A stretch of DNA of 13,007 nucleotides from Symbiodinium natans (GCA_905221605.1 CAJNDS010001612.1:1-13007); one strand, 5' to 3'; numbered from the stretch's first letter, positions 5,492-13,007 are shown. Notes: a model not told the origin generated them from the sequence alone. Translations and numbers: made by a program.

Positions 5492-8400
5492 ATGGCGCCT
5501 TGCCAGCGATGCGGTGTGGGAAACAGGAGCGGTCGGGGACCGGGGTGGTGCAGCGATCCACGCTGCCGCCAAGCCGAGAAAGAAGAGCGTCAGGCAGAAG
5601 AAAGCGCTAAGCGAAAAGCTCGGCAACAGGAACGGGTGGCAAAGGGAGGTGGCAGCCGCGGGCCTTTGCCCCCTCAAGGGGTCAGCCGACAAGCGCAGAG
5701 GCTTCAGCTGCAAGCCGAACGTGCTGAGCATGGGTTTGCAAGCCGGGGGCCAAAACCAGAGGCGGACAACCGCGAAGCACAGAGGCTTCAGCTGCAAGCC
5801 GAACGTGCTGAGTGCGGGTTTGCAAGCCGGGGGCCAAAACCAGAGGCGGACAACCGCGAAGCACAGAGGCTTCAGCTGCAAGCCGAACGTGCTGAGTGCG
5901 GGTTTGCAAGCCGGGGGCCAAAACCAGAGGAGGACAACCGCGAAGCGCAGAGGCTTCAGCTGCAAGCCGAACGTGCTGAGCACGGGTTTGCAAGCCGGGG
6001 GCCAAAACCAGAAGCTGACAACCGCGAAGCACAGAGGCTTCAGCTGCAAGCCGAACGTGCTGAGCACGGGTTTGCAAGCCGGGGGCCAAAACCAGAGGAG
6101 GACAACCGCGAAGCACAGAGGCTTCAGCTGCAAGCCGAACGTGCTGAGCACGGGTTTGCAAGCCGGGGGCCAAAGCCAGAGGAGGACAACCGCCAAGCAC
6201 AGAGACTTCAGCTGCAAGCCGAACGCGCTGAGTCAGGGGTCGGAAGCCGTGGTCCGAAGCCCACTGCAACTGAGATCCAGAAGCAGGGGTACCCGTTTCC
6301 TGATGAAGATGAGCTGACGCCTGAACAAGTGGATGCTCACTACCTTGCATTCGTGCGTAGTTGGGGCAGATTCGGGCTGTCGCGTGTTTGCGAGAAGTGT
6401 CGGACCCTTACCCCTGCGAAGCACGTCTGCCCGGCCAAAGGGACCAAGCAGATGCTTTGCAAAAGGTGCCGTGAAGATTCTACGAAGATCATCCTACCAG
6501 ATGTGCCAACTGCGCCAGAGGCACTCCAGATACTGAGGCCCATCGAGCAGCACCTGATCGCCATGGCCCGGATCTCGCAAGTCCTCATCGACAAACTCCC
6601 GTCAGGTGGTCCCAGCGCACAGTGGGGCCGCATGTACGCCGTACTCATGGAGGACCCTTTCATTTGTGACGTATTGGAGGGAGCCATTCTGGAGGAAGAT
6701 GGCACAGTCTTGGTCCAAGGTGTTCAAGGCTTGACTGCTTCTCCAGCCCGTCTGGATTGCTTGCACGAAGCTTTGAAGGAACTGAAGGCCCAACACTGCT
6801 TGTACAAAGCCAATCCAGCCGTGGACAGAGCCATAGCCAAAATGGCCACCATCCTGGATGTCCAGCCTCATGCGCTCGACGAGCGTTTGAGTCAGCAAAT
6901 AGCTTCCCAAGGGCGCCAAACGGGGGAGTCCGGTGGCTCACACTCCTCGGCCTTGGGAAGCCAAAGTCACGGTGTCCTGCAAGAGAAGGAAGAAGATCTC
7001 GAGATGATGTACCTTTTGCCCAAAGAGTTGAAGATCCCTGGAGCCGAGACAAGGCAGCTACAAAAGGCCCGAGGTTGCGCGGCGCTCACCGACGACATGG
7101 ATGTCAAGCTCTTCCCGCACTTGTTTCCCACGGGAACGGGCGGATGGCAAAGCATGTACCCAAGCTTCTCACAGTATGCGCGCAAGCGCTTGCTGAGCCA
7201 GGATCCACGCTTCGAGGCATCCCCAGCCTACACCATGTGGCTCCTGGAGATGCAAACCAAGAAGCGCCTTTCAGGCAACATCAATGTGCGGATCAGCGGC
7301 CAGCAGGCTCCAAGCAGAAAGACGATGTACGAACGTGGCAACAACCAGGTCTACACAGCCCTCAGGGACATCCCCGGTACTCAGCCCTACATCTACGCAA
7401 AGAAGGGCGTCGCGCTCAGCATGTACGAGCAGCTGGGAACACCCAACTTCTTCATGACCCTCACTTGCCATGCTCGGCAGCCCGACATCCTTGTTGCGGC
7501 CATCACAGCGCGGCTACTGCGGCTGCGTCCGGAAATGCCTCCGCAAGAGCTGGAGCGTCAAGCCGCTGGAATCCTGCGCTGCTATCAGTCTGACGAGCAA
7601 TTCAAGTGGGACGATCTGTCGCCAAACCAGCTGTGCAACCAACAGCCAGCGATCGTGGCACGACAGTTCATGCACCAGCTCAACCAACTCATGGCATGGC
7701 TGGAGGCCGAGCATGACACAGAGTCCCATCTGGAGCAGGAGGCAGACGAGCAGGACGAGCCGGAGGGCGGCAACCGCAAAGAGCCTGAAGACTTTGCACA
7801 AGCGCCAGCAAGAGATTCAGCGGGCCGACACCGCAGCGTTCGCAAGGAGCGCCCACCATTCAAGATTCGAGACTACATCATCCGCATCGAGTGGCAGAAG
7901 AGGGGCTACCCTCACGCTCACATTCTGCTTTGGGCAGCGGAATGGCCACGACGAACAAGCACAGTCAGCTCCAGAGATGCTGAGAAGACACCGGAAACAG
8001 AAGCGACAGTTCCGGATTGGTCGGATGAAGAGGCCATGGAGTCTTTCACGCCCACTTGCGCAGAAGACTGGAGCGACAAGTACATCTGCACAAAGTCACC
8101 AGAAAGCTGGCGCAAATCCACGAAAGTCTCACCCCGCAACAAGGCGCTAAATGCCCAGTTGGCGGAGCTAGTGCGGCACAAGCACAGCGAATATTGCGGC
8201 ATCAAGACGTATGGCTCTTGCAGGTTTGGGTTTCCACACAATGAATTTGAAGAGCGAACTCGACGCCGCACCTCCCAGGAGAAGTACGCCAACAGCCGCT
8301 GGAAAAGCAGCCTCGTGGTCAGGCGGGCCCAGGGGGACAACATGTTCGGGCAATACAACATCAAGATCCTGCGACGGTGGCGTGCCAGCATGGACCTCCA

Positions 8401-11400
8401 AGTAATCTGCGAACTGACCAGCGCCAGTCGCTACATCCTGGGCTACTCCTTTAAGTCGGAAGAAGATCTCGCGGCCCGGCGGCGCATGGAGAGTATACTG
8501 ACCAGCCTCGCCGCCAGCCGCAATGACCATGGTGGCACCAGCTTGAGCAGCCAGCAGGTGTACAAAGCCGCACACGCAGCGCTGCAGGGCCGGACCACAT
8601 CCACCTTCGAGGCCTGCCACTTGCTGCTAGGCTTTCCCATCGTTGAGTTCTCCAGGGAGCACGTTTGGGTTCAAGTCGGACCAGCCGATACCTGGACGTT
8701 GTCCGTGCCCCAGCACGAAGAGAGCCTGGCGCTACAACAGCCGGAGAGCTACCGCAACAGCAAGCTCGACAGGGATGGACACATGCCGGCTGCACAGCGC
8801 TGGTACAGGGAGATGCAAGTCGCTTTCGGCAACATCGAAGTGGAGTTGCCTGTGGAAGGGGGCAAGCCTGCAACATGCCGCCTCATGAACATGAACTTCT
8901 TGGATTTCTGCGCCGCTTTCAAGTTCATCGGCGTGGAATTCCCTCAGCTCAGAAAGCGTCCGGCCATCGTCGGATACCGGAATTTCAGCCCTGACCAGGA
9001 ACCGGAGAGTTTCTGGTTCTCTCGGCTGCTGCTCTACTCCGTTTGGACAGAACCAGGCGACTGGCTGCAAGAAGAGGACAAAGGTAGCCATGCAGCAGCG
9101 TTCCAGCGCATCGCCCGCGACTTGGATGGGTACCCAGATTTCCTGCGGTCGAAATGCTTCCCACAAATGGACGGGACAGTGAACGCCGCTCGCAAGCTGC
9201 AGGCCGTCCAGGCCGTCATGTACATGAAGGCGAGGATGCACCCTGCGCACTTGCGAGATGGGTGGGCCAACAGCAAGATCGCGCAGGACAACTACGAGGA
9301 CTCCATCCAGATTTTAGAGGCACTGAAGGCACGTCACGGGGACGACATCGAATTTGCGGCTCCAGACCATGTTCCGACAGGAGCACCTGGAGATGCCTTT
9401 GCGCCGGTGGAAGGTGGCGAGGAATCCTTCAACATGCTCACTGCTGCGGAGAACCCAAGCCCAGAAACACAGCATCAACGAAGAGCCATGGAATACATCT
9501 TCGAGACGGTGTGGGCCCGCCGCAACACCAATGACACCAACAATACTGACCGCCTCCACATGCTCCTCCACGGACCGGGCGGCTGTGGGAAGTCCGTGGT
9601 GGTGCGCGCAGCAGCCCACATGCTTCGGGAGGCGGGAGTGGGAACCATCATTGCTGCGCCCACAGGGGTGGCAGCATGGAACATCAACGGCGTCACTCTC
9701 CACACTTGCTGCTTGCTTCCCGTCGTGAACCAGAGCTACGGAAGGGCCTGCGACGTGCCGCTACCAAATGGTCCCATACTGGCCACGCTGCGAAGCATCT
9801 GGAAGCTGGTGGCGGCCCTCTTCGTGGACGAGATGGGCTTCATATCGTCCTTTATGTTGGAGCGCCTGGATCAGCATCTGCGGTTGGCTAAGAACATGCC
9901 GCACGTTCCCTTCGGAGGAGTGCATGTCGTGTTCTCTGGAGACCTCTATCAGCTGCCACCGCCGGGCGGGCTGCCGGCCTTTGCCAGCTCACTGTGGACA
10001 CTGCTTCAGCTTTGCGAGCTAGAAGGCAATCAACGTGCAGCAAAGGACCCGAAGTGGGCAGCTTTTCTCGCACGAGTTCGTGTCGGCACGTGGACGGAAG
10101 AGGACATTCAGGAGCTGCAAGGCATGGTTCTGAACAAGAACGACAGCAGGCAGCCTTCTCCAAAGGCCGTGTGTCTGTACCCGACGCGCAAAGCCGTGGC
10201 GGAGAAGAATCGCCGCTACATCGAGGAGCATGTCAAAAGGACCGGCGTCAAGCTCTACCAAAGTCCTGCCCTAGACACGAATGTCAAAACTGGTGCGCCG
10301 CTGTCTCCCGAAGTGGTGTGGGCTGATCCAGAGAACACGGCCGGCTTGGAAACCTTGCTGCACCTTGCTGTCGGTGTCCGCGTGATGCTCAGGTACAACC
10401 TCGACACGCAAGACGGCCTGGTCAACGGAGCCTGCGGCTTTGTTGAGCACATTGATGCAGACGAAACCACTGGAGAGATCGAAAAGGTGTGGATCGAATT
10501 CGAGAAGAAGGCTGGTGCCAAGTGGTGCGCAGAGAACGAAACCAGCTTCGTTGCCATCTCGCGACGGTCCGCCGCCTATCTGGACATGGAAGGCAGCAAG
10601 GCCTCAAGGTTGCAATTTCCCTTGGTGCTAGCGAAGGCCACCACCATTCACAAAAGTCAGGCGGCCACGTTGCAGGATGGCGCCCACTCCCGCCTCGATG
10701 CCACCTGCAAGCAGGAGGGGCAAGCGTACGTGGCTCTGAGCCGCTGCCCCGAGCAAGCCCTTTGCACCCTGGAATTCTTCAATCCCAAGTCCCTGCGATT
10801 CAACTCAAAGGCGGAATGGGCACTCACCCAACTGAAGGCCCAGCAAGCCGAGCGGGACGGATCCCAACTGTGGAAGCAACTCTTCCAGCCGCCGCAGAGC
10901 AAGGACTTCTATGAGGCCAAGCTTTCCGAGATGGGCGCTCCAGATTGGGCTCAGCTGATGAAACGCAAGGAAGAAGAGGAGCATGCAGACGGTGAACTTC
11001 CTTGGTGCTGCCAACAATGCGGACAAGAACTCCCAAACACCAAACTTGCCATCAAGGAACACAAGCAGAAGTGCCCGTCCAAACCCAAAGCAAAAGCTAA
11101 GGGCAGCGCAAAGGCGAAAAGCAAGGGCAAGGGAGGGCGCGAAGGCCGCACCAAGAGCGCTGCCAAAGCCAAGAGCAGATCCAGCGCCAAAAGCAGAATC
11201 CTGCTCCTCGGTGTCCCCGACAAAAGGCCAGCAGCCGATTCGGCGCCAAACGCTCCATCAGCCAAGCTTGCGCGGACGAGCAATAAGCCCGCAGCCCCGC
11301 TGCCGTCCCCGCAAAGCAACCTCCCATATTTTGAGCGCCAGGATCGTGCTCTCTGCGGCATGCATGCCTTGAATAACGCCTTGGGCGGGGCCGTCTTCAC

Positions 11401-11785
11401 CGAAACCGACATGAAGGAAGCCGTGCAAATCCTTCTCGAGGAGGGCGGAGAGGAGCGAGGTGAAGTCGCCCAGGACCACATGGCCGCAGATGGCTACTAC
11501 TCCTCCGAGGTTCTGGCCCAAGTTATTCAATCCAAAGCTCTAGCGGCCTTCAACCGCATTCGGTGGGAGATGGTGCTACAGCCTGTCACCACCAAGCACG
11601 AACTGGAAGCAGCCGTGGGCCTCGTACAGAACCGGGACAATGCTCACTGGGTGGCCTACCGCTTCTTCAACAACAGCATCTTTCGCATCGACTCCACGAC
11701 GCGCTCTCCGGAGCAGTTGACAGACCAAGCCTTCTTGCACGACCTCGCCCGATATCCCAACACATTTGCTATCCGAGAAGTCTAG
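5492..11785 (+). CDS. Helitron-type Rep/PIF1-helicase transposase with C-terminal Josephin-like protease
   Basis: This single 2,097-residue frame is unbroken. In order: a Cys-rich N-terminus (C4, C7, C20, C25); 28-residue repeats at 68-260; a Cys cluster (C300/C303/C313/C323/C326); a DUF6570-like region (about 340-410); and Helitron_like_N from about 540 (FPHLFPTGTGGW). The Rep nuclease follows, with FFMTLTC at 653-659, HUH residues H808 and H810 in GYPHAH, and catalytic tyrosines Y981 and Y985 in YILGYSFK. The PIF1-family helicase has Walker A GPGGCGKS (1361-1368), DE box D1446/E1447, GDLYQLPP (1483-1490), HKSQ (1720) and YVALSR (1746-1751). Then come a C2HC finger (C1840, C1843, H1857, C1861), a Lys-rich likely nuclear signal (1862-1900) and a Josephin domain. 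Known Helitron proteins nick, unwind and transfer a single strand by rolling-circle replication. All core residues are present, so activity is plausible. Helitrons carrying other protease domains (such as OTU) are known; I do not recall one with Josephin. Confidence 0.95.
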   Translation: MAPCQRCGVGNRSGRGPGWCSDPRCRQAEKEERQAEESAKRKARQQERVAKGGGSRGPLPPQGVSRQAQRLQLQAERAEHGFASRGPKPEADNREAQRLQLQAERAECGFASRGPKPEADNREAQRLQLQAERAECGFASRGPKPEEDNREAQRLQLQAERAEHGFASRGPKPEADNREAQRLQLQAERAEHGFASRGPKPEEDNREAQRLQLQAERAEHGFASRGPKPEEDNRQAQRLQLQAERAESGVGSRGPKPTATEIQKQGYPFPDEDELTPEQVDAHYLAFVRSWGRFGLSRVCEKCRTLTPAKHVCPAKGTKQMLCKRCREDSTKIILPDVPTAPEALQILRPIEQHLIAMARISQVLIDKLPSGGPSAQWGRMYAVLMEDPFICDVLEGAILEEDGTVLVQGVQGLTASPARLDCLHEALKELKAQHCLYKANPAVDRAIAKMATILDVQPHALDERLSQQIASQGRQTGESGGSHSSALGSQSHGVLQEKEEDLEMMYLLPKELKIPGAETRQLQKARGCAALTDDMDVKLFPHLFPTGTGGWQSMYPSFSQYARKRLLSQDPRFEASPAYTMWLLEMQTKKRLSGNINVRISGQQAPSRKTMYERGNNQVYTALRDIPGTQPYIYAKKGVALSMYEQLGTPNFFMTLTCHARQPDILVAAITARLLRLRPEMPPQELERQAAGILRCYQSDEQFKWDDLSPNQLCNQQPAIVARQFMHQLNQLMAWLEAEHDTESHLEQEADEQDEPEGGNRKEPEDFAQAPARDSAGRHRSVRKERPPFKIRDYIIRIEWQKRGYPHAHILLWAAEWPRRTSTVSSRDAEKTPETEATVPDWSDEEAMESFTPTCAEDWSDKYICTKSPESWRKSTKVSPRNKALNAQLAELVRHKHSEYCGIKTYGSCRFGFPHNEFEERTRRRTSQEKYANSRWKSSLVVRRAQGDNMFGQYNIKILRRWRASMDLQVICELTSASRYILGYSFKSEEDLAARRRMESILTSLAASRNDHGGTSLSSQQVYKAAHAALQGRTTSTFEACHLLLGFPIVEFSREHVWVQVGPADTWTLSVPQHEESLALQQPESYRNSKLDRDGHMPAAQRWYREMQVAFGNIEVELPVEGGKPATCRLMNMNFLDFCAAFKFIGVEFPQLRKRPAIVGYRNFSPDQEPESFWFSRLLLYSVWTEPGDWLQEEDKGSHAAAFQRIARDLDGYPDFLRSKCFPQMDGTVNAARKLQAVQAVMYMKARMHPAHLRDGWANSKIAQDNYEDSIQILEALKARHGDDIEFAAPDHVPTGAPGDAFAPVEGGEESFNMLTAAENPSPETQHQRRAMEYIFETVWARRNTNDTNNTDRLHMLLHGPGGCGKSVVVRAAAHMLREAGVGTIIAAPTGVAAWNINGVTLHTCCLLPVVNQSYGRACDVPLPNGPILATLRSIWKLVAALFVDEMGFISSFMLERLDQHLRLAKNMPHVPFGGVHVVFSGDLYQLPPPGGLPAFASSLWTLLQLCELEGNQRAAKDPKWAAFLARVRVGTWTEEDIQELQGMVLNKNDSRQPSPKAVCLYPTRKAVAEKNRRYIEEHVKRTGVKLYQSPALDTNVKTGAPLSPEVVWADPENTAGLETLLHLAVGVRVMLRYNLDTQDGLVNGACGFVEHIDADETTGEIEKVWIEFEKKAGAKWCAENETSFVAISRRSAAYLDMEGSKASRLQFPLVLAKATTIHKSQAATLQDGAHSRLDATCKQEGQAYVALSRCPEQALCTLEFFNPKSLRFNSKAEWALTQLKAQQAERDGSQLWKQLFQPPQSKDFYEAKLSEMGAPDWAQLMKRKEEEEHADGELPWCCQQCGQELPNTKLAIKEHKQKCPSKPKAKAKGSAKAKSKGKGGREGRTKSAAKAKSRSSAKSRILLLGVPDKRPAADSAPNAPSAKLARTSNKPAAPLPSPQSNLPYFERQDRALCGMHALNNALGGAVFTETDMKEAVQILLEEGGEERGEVAQDHMAADGYYSSEVLAQVIQSKALAAFNRIRWEMVLQPVTTKHELEAAVGLVQNRDNAHWVAYRFFNNSIFRIDSTTRSPEQLTDQAFLHDLARYPNTFAIREV
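5693..6274 (+). repeat. 84-bp coding tandem repeat, seven copies
   Basis: Units start at 5693, 5777, 5861, 5945, 6029, 6113 and 6197. The first six are nearly identical and the seventh is diverged. Each encodes 28 residues, AQRLQLQAERAE followed by HGFASRGPKPEADNRE or close variants, predicted as a charged helix then a Gly/Pro turn. Because 84 is a multiple of three and the units are so alike, several other frames on both strands also stay open here, including a 320-codon antisense frame that I treat as a shadow. Confidence 0.96.
11321..11782 (+). other. Josephin-like cysteine protease domain within the transposase
   Basis: Residues 1944-2097 read as a Josephin (MJD) deubiquitinase fold. Gln1950 lies five residues before the likely nucleophile Cys1955 (QDRALCGMHALNNAL), the Q-x4-C spacing seen in ataxin-3. 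His2052 is in NAHWVAYRF and Asp2067 in FRIDST, matching the His and Asp/Asn positions of the family. A YYSSEVLAQVIQ helix at about 2010 matches the family's central substrate-side helix. Length (~154 residues) is slightly under the usual 170-180. The known family reaction is hydrolysis of ubiquitin isopeptide bonds. The role in transposition is not known. Confidence 0.82.
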
Positions 11786-12257
11786 GCCGGCAGGGAAGGG
11801 CTTCAACGCACGCAACCACCATGTCTGTAGAGGCTAGAATGCACAGCAACCGCCCGCCGCCTGCCAGGTTCCGCGGCTGCCGAGGACACAACTCCATGTC
11901 TCACCACCTGCAGCAGGGTCTGCGCAGACCAAAGCTTAGCTCAGGACCACCAATGTACGCCAGCTCCGTGAAAAAGAAGCAACGAGCTGGCTTTCAAGAA
12001 CATCCAGCAAGCTTGTGTAATTCCTCACAGCAACATCCACGACAATCCATCCACGCAAAATTCTTGGCTCAATAGAAGCGAACTCACAAGAAGCGAATCG
12101 AACATACATTCTTCTCATAGAAAAAGACCTAGGTAAGGCCCCGAAAAGTCGTGTCTTGCATTTGCCAAATACCGAACACGAATCAATTATCTGCCCAAGA
12201 CTTTGCAACCAGCAATGTAGAAAATCAGAACCCATCACCCATCAGATCCGCCCTGTG
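11786..12257 (+). other. Downstream region without a recognised gene
   Basis: About 470 bases follow the transposase stop. No tRNA, repeat or convincing frame is seen. It may hold the 3' untranslated region. There is no AATAAA signal in the first 300 bases, which would not be surprising for a dinoflagellate. Confidence 0.55.
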
Positions 12258-12382
12258 TATGACCGTGTTCGATGGGAGATGGTCTTGCAGTCCGTCCCCA
12301 TGAAGGAAGATATTCGATGGGAGATGATCTTGCGGCCGGTCACCACTAAGCACAAACTGGAGGCAGCCGCGGACCTAGCACC
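12258..12382 (+). pseudogene. Two partial relics of the Josephin domain coding sequence
   Basis: Two back-to-back segments match the transposase around 11550-11630. The first (12261-12305) encodes DRVRWEMVLQSVPMK. The second (12311-12380) encodes DIRWEMILRPVTTKHKLEAA. The parent reads NRIRWEMVLQPVTTKHELEA. Neither relic reaches the catalytic His motif and neither contains the Cys motif, so neither can be active. Many differences from the parent are at third codon positions, so the source was probably a diverged coding relative rather than a recent copy of this gene. Confidence 0.85.
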
Positions 12383-12503
12383 GGGGCAGCTGAATTTCCC
12401 AACACATTCGCAACCCCAAACTTGGCACGAGTCAGGAAAAGAAGCACTAGCTCCCAAGTACCAATTTTATTCGGGCTCTCCAACTTTTTTTGTGCAAGGC
12501 CTC

Positions 12504-12739
12504 GCCAAGCCTGGAAAGCCATATCTACCCCCCAACCCCAAAACCCCGTTGGACAATTCGGGAGGGCTTGCAGTAGGTATCCCTTCCCCTCCCCCCCTCC
12601 CCCCTCCCCGCCCCCTCGCCGCACCTCCCCCAAGCCTAGAAAGCCATCACAATTCTATTCACCTTGCCAAGCCTGGAAAGCCATATCTACCCCCCAACCC
12701 AAAGCAATTCGGGAGGGCTTGCAGTAGGGATCCCTTCCC
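12504..12739 (+). repeat. Direct repeat pair around a C-rich insert
   Basis: GCCAAGCCTGGAAAGCCATA followed by TCTACCCCCCAACCC occurs at 12504 and 12666. Each is followed by AATTCGGGAGGGCTTGCAGT and AGG.ATCCCTTCCC, ending near 12589 and 12739. A partial third copy (CAAGCCTAGAAAGCCATC) lies near 12632. The spacer 12590-12630 is C-rich. Confidence 0.88.
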
Positions 12740-12774
12740 ATCGAAATTCTATTCAAAAGCAAAAAAAAAAACCG

Positions 12775-12851
12775 GTCAAAACCCCGTCAAAACTCTGTCA
12801 AAACTCTGTCAAAACTCGGTCAAAACTCGGTCAAAACCCCGTCAAAACCCC
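12775..12851 (+). repeat. 11-bp tandem repeat x7 near the right end of unit B
   Basis: Seven units of GTCAAAACNCN begin at 12775, 12786, 12797, 12808, 12819, 12830 and 12841. They sit at the same place, just inside the terminal 13-mer, as the 13-bp CGCTCAAAAC-containing repeats of units A and C, and share the TCAAAAC core with them. Confidence 0.95.
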
Positions 12852-12864
12852 GGACACAAACCCT

Positions 12865-12877
12865 ATACAATTTCTAT
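12865..12877 (+). repeat. 13-bp inverted repeat, right end of unit B
   Basis: ATACAATTTCTAT directly precedes AAACCCTAAA of array 4. It is identical to 1545-1557 and 1940-1952, and the inverse complement of 2030-2042. The preceding ACAAACCCT is also shared with the other ends. Confidence 0.92.
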
Positions 12878-13007
12878 AAACCCTAAACCCTAAACCCTAA
12901 ACCCTAAACCCTAAACCCTAAACCCTAAACCCTAAACCCTAAACCCTAAACCCTAAACCCTAAACCCTAAACCCTAAACCCTAAACCCTAAACCCTAAAC
13001 CCTAAAC
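12878..13007 (+). repeat. Telomere-type CCCTAAA array 4 (right edge)
   Basis: AAA is followed by 18 perfect CCCTAAA units, cut by the window edge. A true right-hand chromosome end would read TTTAGGG on this strand, so this array is not a chromosome end in the given orientation. It is either interstitial or the contig stops inside a repeat. Confidence 0.97.

Larger units (their letters stand above)
2016..12877 (+). mobile_element. Unit B: large Helitron-like element inserted in telomeric repeats
   Basis: A 10,862-bp segment lies between arrays 3 and 4, with the 13-bp inverted repeat near its left end (2030-2042) and at its right end (12865-12877). Left flank CCCT and right flank AAACCC rejoin in register with no target duplication, which fits a rolling-circle (Helitron) mode of insertion. 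It contains the intact Rep-helicase gene at 5492-11785. The 5' end begins TC if the ambiguous T at 2015 is counted, as Helitrons do. The 3' end reads TTTCTAT and I see no canonical CTRR end with a nearby hairpin. Paired subterminal inverted repeats and subterminal tandem repeats recall the Helentron/Helitron2 group. The boundaries are inferred from the array junctions alone. Confidence 0.6.

Noticed and set aside
5255-6217. 320-codon antisense reading frame with a repeated peptide
   Set aside because: It mirrors the 84-bp repeats of the transposase gene. A repeat length divisible by three keeps other frames open. It has no start context or recognisable domain.
5487-6317. 276-codon sense frame overlapping the transposase N-terminus
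   Set aside because: Same cause as the antisense frame: it is open only across the 84-bp repeats.
12061-12075. TTGGCTCAA resembling the end of the dinoflagellate spliced leader
   Set aside because: Only nine bases match and the site is downstream of the gene, not at a 5' end. Chance cannot be excluded.
12840-12890. Canonical Helitron 3' end (hairpin followed by CTRR)
   Set aside because: I looked for a stem-loop just before the right junction and found none. The only CTAA lies in the telomere repeats themselves, so it cannot be assigned to the element.
12156-12893. 245-codon frame running into the last telomeric array
   Set aside because: It crosses two Josephin relics, a C-rich tract, direct repeats and an 11-bp tandem repeat before ending in telomere repeats. 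It is a chance open frame.
1-13007. CRISPR array, rRNA or prokaryotic operon features
   Set aside because: The repeats are telomeric, satellite or coding tandem repeats without unique spacers. No rRNA motif or ribosome binding site is seen, and the gene content is eukaryotic.

Overview
The window looks like nuclear DNA of a dinoflagellate or similar alga. The evidence is CCCTAAA-type telomere repeats, a GC-rich intronless reading frame of 2,097 codons, and abundant low-complexity repeats. CCCTAAA repeats are also found in plants, so the assignment is an inference. All supported coding sequence is on the + strand.

Layout. Four CCCTAAA arrays, all in the same orientation, lie at 1-81, 1558-1657, 1953-2015 and 12878-13007. 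They separate three units. Unit A (82-1557) is non-coding and mostly a 20-bp satellite. Unit C (1658-1952) is a short AT-rich remnant with the same 3' end as unit A. Unit B (2016-12877) is 10.9 kb and carries the genes. Units A and B start with nearly the same ~33 bp and end with the same short sequence. Each has a 13-bp inverted repeat at its two ends (ATAGAAATTGTAT left, ATACAATTTCTAT right). Removing unit A or B rejoins CCCT to AAACCC in perfect telomere register, with no target-site duplication.

Inside unit B, from left to right: about 110-bp direct repeats (2225-2655); a 51-base poly-C run and C-rich DNA (2717-3515); a degenerate repeat field built around TTCGAYT (2820-4310), including a ~370-bp duplication; a small two-part gene of unknown function (4399-5219) whose end looks weakly ubiquitin-like; and one very large gene (5492-11785). 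The large gene encodes a Helitron-type transposase: a Cys-rich N-terminus, seven 28-residue repeats, a Cys cluster, a DUF6570-like region, a Helitron_like_N/HUH-Y2 Rep nuclease and a PIF1-family helicase. A C2HC finger, a Lys-rich tract and a C-terminal Josephin-type cysteine protease follow. All key residues are present and the frame is unbroken, so it may be an autonomous element. Downstream lie two partial relics of the Josephin domain, direct repeats, and an 11-bp tandem repeat next to the last telomeric array.

Working hypothesis: unit B is an autonomous Helitron-like (possibly Helentron-like) element that targets telomeric repeats, and units A and C are non-autonomous or truncated relatives using the same ends. 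The fused Josephin domain could act on ubiquitin conjugates during transposition. The structure is seen directly; the mechanism is inferred.
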